DNA of 8,582 bases, taken from assembly GCA_016744725.1 (NCBI GenBank), contig JADGDW010000174.1, positions 1 through 8,582 of the forward strand. The letters are read 5' to 3'. Positions within the stretch are counted from its first letter, which is position 1; each line of letters starts with the position of its first letter. This DNA is from Candidatus Albibeggiatoa sp. nov. BB20. GTDB lineage: Bacteria > Pseudomonadota > Gammaproteobacteria > Beggiatoales > Beggiatoaceae. Position numbers and translations under genes: made by a program. A model generated the notes under the pieces. That model did not search any database, had not been told where the DNA came from, and was given only the letters and a program-made list of their open reading frames with translations. This document shows, piece by piece, positions 1 to 4,290 of the stretch.

Positions 1-82
1 AACAGGGCTTGGTCGCCCTGTATCCCGGCTTTCAGCCGCCAAGCCTCTAACCCACCCGTCTTTAGCGGGTGGTTGTTTAGTT
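1..82 (+). mobile_element. IS200/IS605-like right end, possible ωRNA 3' scaffold (left copy)
   Basis: This segment is a perfect inverted copy of 8485-8566, and it may extend left of the window. Three hairpins are visible: ACAGGGC/GCCCTGT (2-8 with 15-21), CGGCT/AGCCG (26-30 with 34-38), and CCACCCG/CGGGTGG with a 7-nt loop (52-58 with 66-72). The loop of the first hairpin (TTGG, 9-12) can pair with CCAA at 39-42 to give a pseudoknot; alternatively 6-12 pairs with 39-45. A terminal GC-rich hairpin followed by a T-rich tail is typical of IS200/IS605 right ends, where the 3' part of the TnpB guide RNA (ωRNA) is also encoded. In this orientation tnpB would lie to the left, outside the window. No transposase is visible here, so it could equally be a non-autonomous relic. 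The family assignment rests on fold and recall of such ends, not on a search. Confidence 0.55.
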
Positions 83-600
83 TCCTGCCGCAATGATTTC
101 AGGGTTTCAAAGACCAGTTGCAATGATGCTTTATCTTGTGAACCAAAGCCTTCATCTAAGAAAAAGAAATTTTGTGTGGTTTTAGTGGTTTTTTGAATAC
201 TATCGGATAAAGCCAAAGATAATGATGCTTGGAAAATCTGTCTACCTGACAAAGTTTTAACACTGCGCAACTGTCCATCATTCATATAATCTCGTACTTC
301 AAATTCATTGTTATCATTGAGTTCTAAACGTAATTTTTGCTGAGTTAAGCGTACAAAACGTGTATTTGCTGCATTGACCAAATCTTGCAAAAATACGGTT
401 GAAACATAATTAACAAAACCACTACCCTGAAATAATTTTTTCAGCATATCAATATTGCTTGCACGCTGTTGTAATTCATCTAAATCAGTCTCTAGCTGCT
501 GCTTTTTTATTAAATCTGTTTTTAACTGCTGTATTGTGTGTTCCAATGTAATAATGGTTTTTTGGTAGTCATGCACAATAGAATTAAAACAAGCCTGCTT
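83..600 (-). pseudogene. sbcC: SbcC (exonuclease subunit) C-terminal fragment
   Basis: The minus strand from about 600 down encodes about 170 residues without a stop. It starts with a heptad-rich coiled coil (LEHTIQQLKTDL..., QQLETDLDELQQ). It then gives a stretch matching SbcC (LFQGSGFVNYVSTVFLQDLV; LRLELNDNNEFEVRDY), an ABC signature region (VKTLSGRQIFQASLSLALSD) and Walker B plus D-loop (FFFLDEGFGSQDKASL). SbcC is the SMC-like ATPase of the SbcCD nuclease that opens DNA hairpins. The fragment lacks the N-terminal Walker A half and most of the coiled coil. It also lacks the C-terminal switch-histidine segment, replaced in frame by the 82-bp repeat. The signature reads LSGR instead of LSGG, and LALALSD is shortened to LALSD, so even the surviving part is decayed. 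No start codon or upstream half is present. The other end joins an antitoxin-like ORF near 600. Confidence 0.85.
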
Positions 601-601
601 T

Positions 602-790
602 GTTGAATTGGAGCAATTACCAACAGAAAATTTAAAAGAAGTACTGAATTACCTTAAACAACTTCGTCAGAAATCTTCAACAAATACCAAAGAAATAAAA
701 TTAGGAGAGTTAACCGTTGATTTGTTTGGCTCAAACGCAGGTATTGATTTAGATTTACCACCACATAAGCCACTGAGCTTTGGCGCGTGA
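602..790 (+). pseudogene. Antitoxin-like ORF, probably 5'-truncated
   Basis: About 60 residues can be read (LEQLPTENLKEVLNYLKQL ... GIDLDLPPHKPLSFGA). The helical 'LEQLP...EVLNYLKQL' start resembles short antitoxins that begin '(E)IEQLP..L..EVL.F'. The acidic and proline-rich tail resembles that of antitoxins encoded just before PIN toxins. Its stop codon overlaps a GTG start of the next frame (GTGA at 787-790), the coupling expected for a vapBC-like pair. The only initiator near the front is TTG at 608, with no Shine-Dalgarno sequence. The reading frame is open back through the junction with the sbcC fragment, so the true start was probably lost. I cannot name the antitoxin family. The partner toxin is destroyed, so this pair cannot work as a toxin-antitoxin module. 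Confidence 0.55.
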
Positions 791-885
791 TTTTATTGGA
801 TACAAATATCGTTTCAGAAATGATGAGACCTCAACCTTCTACATCAACACTCCTTAACAAGTCAGACAATATTTGCATCAACTAA
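787..885 (+). pseudogene. VapC-like PIN-domain toxin, truncated after ~18 codons
   Basis: Translation from the GTG overlapping the antitoxin stop gives VILLDTNIVSEMMRPQPS. This is the standard first strand of VapC/FitB-type PIN ribonucleases, including the first catalytic Asp in LLDTN and the SE(L/M)MRP motif. Real PIN toxins are about 130 residues; here the match stops at about 840. From that point the sequence matches an IS1595 transposase in another frame (codons SLTSQTIFASTKLSLRTW). The remaining codons to TAA at 883-885 are therefore out-of-frame transposase sequence. The other acidic catalytic residues are absent and the product must be inactive. Confidence 0.7.
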
Positions 886-1692
886 ATTGTCCCTAAGAAC
901 ATGGTTTCTAGCAATGCATTAGATGAGCCAAGCGAAAACAGGTATATCAGCCTTGGCGTTACATCGTCAATTAGGTGTGTCATACAATACAGCATCGGCT
1001 ATGAAGCAGAAAATAATGCATGTGATGAAAAGAAGCTAATGGGGTGGGTTCAATTAGATGATGTGTATTGGGGAGGCACTAAGCATGGAGGTAAAAGAGG
1101 ACGGGGTTCAGCCATTTGTCGCGGCGGTCTGTCTAAATCAAGATGCTCATCCTATCTCGATGAATATGAATGTTGTTGAAGGGTTCAAAACTAAGGAGAT
1201 TGCAGCTTGGGCTGAACACCATCTCAGTACAGAGTGTGAAGTTGTCTCTGATGGTTTAACTTGCTTTAAGGCGGTTTAAAAACACGGTTGCAAGCACACT
1301 CGCATTATAACTGGTGGAGGAGTTCATAGCGTAACACTTGAACAGTTTACTTGGGTTAATATCATGATTGCTAATGTTAAAACCGCTATCATTAGACTCT
1401 ATAGTGAATTTCTTGTTATGTGTTAGGACTGGCAGTCCTTTAATATTTTAAATATCAAACACTTTCAAATTTGAGGACAATTTGAGGACTGCCAGTCCTA
1501 TATCACTTTAAAATAAAACGGCTATATCATGCAATTCAACATAAACATCTTCCTCGCTACTTAGCTGAATTTTGCTATCGGTTTAATCGGCACTTTCAAC
1601 TTGACCATTTACTACCTCATTTAGCTTTTGTCGCTCTCAGAACAAACCCTTTGCCTTATCGCCTTCTTATTTTGGCTGATCATTATGGGTAA
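842..1692 (+). pseudogene. IS1595-family (ISXO2-like) transposase, degenerate
   Basis: Pieces of one DDE-type transposase occur in order over three reading frames: TIFASTKLSLRTWFLAMH, MSQAKTGISALALHRQLGVS, NTASAMKQKIMHVM, WVQLDDVYWGGTKHGGKRGR, then PFVAAV, FKTKEIAAWAEHHL, VVSDGLTCF, FTWVNIMIANVKTAI, and finally YHAIQHKHLPRYLAEFCYRF to HYG-stop at 1690-1692. The LDD and SDGL segments carry catalytic acidic residues. Damage includes an in-frame TAG at 920, frameshifts near 1035-1050 and 1100-1120, a TAA at 1277, and an inserted stretch around 1390-1514. The N-terminal zinc-ribbon region (roughly 90-100 residues) is missing, with the 5' boundary falling inside the PIN toxin. This is a dead relic; I could not identify terminal inverted repeats or a target duplication. 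Confidence 0.85.
1424..1500. repeat. Hairpin-forming inverted repeat inside the transposase relic
   Basis: TAGGACTGGCAGTCCT at 1424-1439 is exactly inverted as AGGACTGCCAGTCCTA at 1485-1500, with 45 bp between. Each arm is also self-complementary (AGGACT/AGTCCT around a 3-nt centre), so it can fold singly or as one long cruciform. Short AGTGA (1403-1407) and TCACT (1503-1507) sequences extend the symmetry after a gap. It lies between AAAACCGCTAT (1379-1389) and AAAACGGCTAT (1515-1525), two near-copies of the KTAI codons of the transposase. This suggests a small non-autonomous element (MITE or REP-like) inserted in, or joining two copies of, the transposase. No coding capacity is visible. Confidence 0.65.
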
Positions 1693-1838
1693 TCAGGAAG
1701 TAATTTGGCTGTCTATTTGCTAATAAAATGAGCTATTGATTATCAGATAGAATACGCAAAAACTTATTAAACATTTCAAAATGTGTAAATGCACCTGCTT
1801 GATAAGAGATTTACAACCGCTTTTGGTTTACACTCTGA

Positions 1839-1844
1839 TATATC
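1839..1844 (+). promoter_or_regulatory. Possible extended -10 promoter of the exported protein gene
   Basis: TATATC is preceded by TGA, giving an extended -10 (TGnTATATC) about 48 bp before the ATG at 1892. No good -35 lies at the proper distance, so this is a weak assignment. The rest of 1693-1838 contains no coding or structural signal that I can support. Confidence 0.3.
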
Positions 1845-1891
1845 AACCATCAAATACCGATTCCCTCAAATCATTTCATTGTGAGGACAAT

Positions 1892-2254
1892 ATGAAACAT
1901 CTTTTATATATTTTAGTTGCATTACTTAGCACGCCACTCAGTTTTGCTGATGAACTAGGCAACTCTACAGACCTAAAACCGATTGAATTACTGGTAACAG
2001 TGAAATACATCGACGTGGAAAATGGCTTTTATGGTTTTGAAACGATAGACGGACAAAAATTCTTACCCACAAATATACCCGACTCATTTAAGCGAGATCA
2101 ATTGCCTATTAAAGTATTTGGCGTGCGCCAACCTCATATTGTTGGTATCCATCAATGGGGTGAATATATTCGCATTATGAGCATTCAAGTGATTGATTGT
2201 GCTGAAGCGAATGAAGATGAACAAGCAGTTTGTGATTTAATTAATATACCGTAA
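1892..2254 (+). CDS. Small exported protein of unknown function
   Basis: This encodes 120 residues from the ATG at 1892, which has a GAGG ribosome-binding site (1883-1886) a few bases upstream. An in-frame ATG at 1781 would add 37 residues without a signal-like start and has no Shine-Dalgarno sequence, so I reject it. Residues 1-19 (MKHLLYILVALLSTPLSFA) look like a Sec signal peptide with cleavage after SFA. The mature ~100 residues hold NGFYGFETIDGQKFLP (44-59), then NIPDSF (61-66) and IHQWGEYIRIMSI (86-98). The 'GFYG...DG.K.LP.N.P..F' followed by '..WG..I.I' pattern recalls small β-rich periplasmic proteins often seen unannotated in bacteria and archaea; that is recall, not a search. Two cysteines, 103 and 114, near the end could form a disulfide bond in the periplasm. 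It has no operon partner: pseudogenes lie upstream and a 420-bp gap follows. Confidence 0.75.
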   Translation: MKHLLYILVALLSTPLSFADELGNSTDLKPIELLVTVKYIDVENGFYGFETIDGQKFLPTNIPDSFKRDQLPIKVFGVRQPHIVGIHQWGEYIRIMSIQVIDCAEANEDEQAVCDLINIP

Positions 2255-2674
2255 TGACCATAGATAGAGAAAGAGCATTTTCAGTTTAGCCATGTACATT
2301 TGAGGAGATTATTAACTTTAGCCTTAACGAATTTTAGGGTTTTATGTGAAAATACATTGTTACATAAAGTTTTTACAAAAAATCACCTGTTTTTCATAAT
2401 TCAAGTTTTTAAGTTATGATAAAATAACAGGCGCAAATTAGAATGTATTTAATTTTTTTTAATTATAGCTTCGGGAATTAATTATGATTGGTAAGCTCTG
2501 GCATTTACTTCTGTAACTCATTGTTCTCTATTATTTAAATTTTATGTCACTCTATGTTAGATTAAATAATGTCTATTGCCAACAGATTATTGAATGTGAT
2601 ATAAACCGAAGCTGTATATCGATATATAAAAATTACTCACTACCCTAAAATCAAGACCAATAAGGAGACTCAAC
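2255..2674. other. AT-rich intergenic region without a gene
   Basis: No coding frame of convincing length occurs on either strand in these 420 bp. The 3' half carries the promoter of the DUF697 gene. AGCTTCGG (2468-2475) is inverted as CCGAAGCT at about 2606-2613, but the 130-bp spacing makes a functional stem doubtful. A Shine-Dalgarno-like GAGGAGAT near 2301 is not followed by a usable start. A 10-codon ORF from the ATG at 2483 looks fortuitous. Confidence 0.6.
2576..2605 (+). promoter_or_regulatory. σ70-type promoter of the DUF697 gene
   Basis: TTGCCA (2576-2581) and TATAAA (2600-2605) are separated by 18 bp, and the -10 is extended by TGA just upstream (TGATATAAA). Transcription would begin near 2612, leaving a ~63-nt leader before the ATG at 2675. 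This is the best promoter match in the window and implies the gene is expressed as its own unit. Confidence 0.55.
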
Positions 2675-3202
2675 ATGAGTACAGAAAACGTTGCAGAACA
2701 AGAAGAACAGGTAGAAGCCGTTATTGAGAGTCATGAAGAAGAAGCAAACAATATGGTGAAAAACTATATTATTGCATCTATGGGCGCAGCTTTAGTACCT
2801 GTACCATTATTTGATATGGTTGCATTGACAGGCATCCAGTTAAAATTGTTACATAGCTTAGCTAAGTTATATGACGTTAAATTCACCAAAAACTTGGGCA
2901 AGTCTTTAATTGGCTCATTGTTAGGCGGTATTGTTCCAGCCTCTACTGCAGCAAGTTTATCTAAAGCGGTTCCGGGTGTAGGTACAACTGTGGGTGTAAT
3001 TGGTATGTCTGCAATTGGTGGTGCAACAACTTACGCAATTGGTCGTGTGTTCATTCAACATTTTGAATCAGGCGGCACATTCTTAGATTTCAACCCAGAA
3101 AAAGTACGTGAATATTTCAAAGCTGAATTTGAAAGAGGCAAAGAAGTTGCCAACGAACTAGAAGATAATGACGAAGTAAAAGCAGATACAACTGCAGCTT
3201 AG
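2675..3202 (+). CDS. DUF697 (YcjF-like) membrane-associated protein
   Basis: The 175-residue product starts at ATG with an AGGAG ribosome-binding site 7 bases upstream. It has an acidic N-terminal tail (2-25), then a DUF697-type core. The core comprises a hydrophobic segment ending in ALVPVPLFDMVALTGIQLKL (39-58), the LAKLYDVKFTKN linker (62-73), and a Gly/Ala-rich region with LIGSLLGGIVP (78-88) and VPGVGTTVGVIGMSAIGGAT (99-118). It ends in TTYAIGRVFIQHFESGG (118-134) and a charged tail. The P-P-(L)-D motif, the glycine-rich hydrophobic hairpin and the T.AIG..F..HFE.G ending are hallmarks of DUF697, found in inner-membrane proteins such as YcjF and in proteins fused to GTPases. Here it stands alone without a GTPase. 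Biochemical function is unknown. It is monocistronic and convergent with tadA, which starts its 3' end 44 bp away. Confidence 0.85.
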   Translation: MSTENVAEQEEQVEAVIESHEEEANNMVKNYIIASMGAALVPVPLFDMVALTGIQLKLLHSLAKLYDVKFTKNLGKSLIGSLLGGIVPASTAASLSKAVPGVGTTVGVIGMSAIGGATTYAIGRVFIQHFESGGTFLDFNPEKVREYFKAEFERGKEVANELEDNDEVKADTTAA

Positions 3203-3212
3203 TTTATTCTGA

Positions 3213-3242
3213 GGAGTGTGTGGCGGCTCATTTTCACACTCC
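3213..3242. terminator. Shared hairpin between convergent genes
   Basis: GGAGTGTG (3213-3220) pairs with CACACTCC (3235-3242) around a 14-nt loop, in the 44-bp gap between the DUF697 gene and tadA. Its place suggests a bidirectional terminator. Neither side has a long T run (ATTATTAG on the right; TCAGAATAAA read leftward), so termination efficiency is uncertain. Confidence 0.5.
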
Positions 3243-3246
3243 ATTA

Positions 3247-3708
3247 TTAGTGTTTAAGTTTGCGTCGTTCCTGAAAAAAATCTTTTAAGCGTTGGCTACA
3301 TTCAACTGCTAAAATACCGCCGACACATTCAACCTGATGATTGTGCCGAGTATCACGTAAAACGTCGAAACGACTTCCAGCCGCACCCGTTTTAGGGTCA
3401 TAAGCACCAAACACAACCCTTGATACTCTGGCATGAATAATTGCGCCAGCGCACATTACGCAAGGTTCTAAAGTAACGTAAAGCGTTGTATCAGGAAGAC
3501 GGTAATTTTGGAAATACTTAGCTGCTTGCCGAATGGCCATTACTTCAGCATGAGCAGAAGGGTCATTGCTTACAATCGGCTGATTCCATGCCTCAGCAAT
3601 ACACTGGTCATTATGTACGACAACAGCCCCAATTGGAATTTCGTTCTGTAAAGCAGCGTAATCAGCCAGCATCAGTGCGTGACGCATCCAAAATTCATCA
3701 CCTTTCAT
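3247..3708 (-). CDS. tadA: tRNA-specific adenosine deaminase TadA
   Basis: The 153-residue product deaminates A34 to inosine in tRNA-Arg(ACG), an essential cytoplasmic wobble modification. The zinc and catalytic motifs are complete: HAE at 53-55 (zinc His53, proton-shuttling Glu55) and PCVMC at 82-86 (zinc Cys83 and Cys86). The flanking text (WMRHALMLA, IPIGAVVVHN, QNYRLPDTTLYVTLEPCVMC, FGAYDPKTGAAGS) follows the E. coli TadA sequence almost segment for segment, and the family length of 150-170 is normal. The ATG start lies inside the 3' end of hisI (11-nt overlap), so it is probably translationally coupled and transcribed from the hisI promoter. The WMRHAL segment excludes a plain cytosine or guanine deaminase reading. 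Confidence 0.96.
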   Translation of the reverse strand: MKGDEFWMRHALMLADYAALQNEIPIGAVVVHNDQCIAEAWNQPIVSNDPSAHAEVMAIRQAAKYFQNYRLPDTTLYVTLEPCVMCAGAIIHARVSRVVFGAYDPKTGAAGSRFDVLRDTRHNHQVECVGGILAVECSQRLKDFFQERRKLKH

Positions 3709-4093
3709 GATTTTTATACATTATTGCAGGGTCTTTTAAGACAGATTCTGTCACAACCCATTCATTATTTTTTAGTTGTTTAAAAAAACAATGCTGTCTT
3801 CCAGTATGGCAAGCAACACCACCAATTTGCTTCACTTTTAGTAAAATAACATCATTATCACAATCTAAATGGATCGACTCCAGTGTCTGTACATTACTAG
3901 ATTCTTCCCCTTTAAACCAAAGTTTTTGGCGTGAGCGTGACCAATAAACAGCTCGCTGTTGTGCTACAGTTAATTGCAAGGCTTCTCGATTCATCCATGC
4001 CATCATCAATATAGTGTTTGTTTCAGCATCCTGAGCAATTGCGGGTACTAAGCCATCGCTACCCCAAGCAACTTGATCTAACCAATCAGTCAT
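3698..4093 (-). CDS. hisI: Phosphoribosyl-AMP cyclohydrolase HisI
   Basis: This encodes 131 residues from the ATG at 4093, which has AAGGAAA a few bases upstream. A TTG seven codons earlier is possible but lies upstream of that site. HisI opens the adenine ring of PR-AMP in the third step of histidine synthesis. The family motifs are intact: WSRSRQKLWFKGEES (51-65), DCDND (78-82, metal-binding Asp with zinc Cys79) and CHTGRQHC (95-102, zinc Cys95 and Cys102). Length fits monofunctional proteobacterial HisI with no HisE domain. No other his gene is in the window, so the gene has left the usual his operon. It overlaps tadA by 11 nt. Upstream (4094-4290) is a ~200-bp gap that should hold the promoter, but no clear -35/-10 pair stands out. 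The two genes share an operon here without an obvious pathway link. Confidence 0.96.
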   Translation of the reverse strand: MTDWLDQVAWGSDGLVPAIAQDAETNTILMMAWMNREALQLTVAQQRAVYWSRSRQKLWFKGEESSNVQTLESIHLDCDNDVILLKVKQIGGVACHTGRQHCFFKQLKNNEWVVTESVLKDPAIMYKNHER

Positions 4094-4290
4094 ATATTTC
4101 CTTTCGTTTTTCAAGATAGAAGCGCGTCTACCTCAGCATGGTTTATTGAATCGGATTAAAATATCACAGGATATATTGATTTTACAGTTTAATAAAATTC
4201 CAAAAGATTGTATTGGTCATTTTAACGATAAGAGGACTCGCTTTTAGCAAAAGATCGAAAGCCCTCATTATCAGCCATATTTTATGTTAT

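Noticed and set aside
901..1279. Two overlapping ORFs that could look like small hypothetical genes
   Set aside because: Both are partly in-frame pieces of the frameshifted IS1595 transposase.
1781..1891. In-frame upstream ATG extending the exported protein by 37 residues
   Set aside because: No ribosome-binding site, and it would bury the clear signal peptide. The ATG at 1892 has GAGG and begins the signal peptide.
2468..2613. Inverted AGCTTCGG/CCGAAGCT pair upstream of the DUF697 gene
   Set aside because: Only 8 bp with about 130 bp between; this can arise by chance.
4227..4266. Imperfect hairpin (GAGG...CCTC with inner CTTTT/AAAAG) downstream of the NRPS-like gene
   Set aside because: The stem has several mismatches and no T run follows on the minus strand, so I do not call it a terminator.
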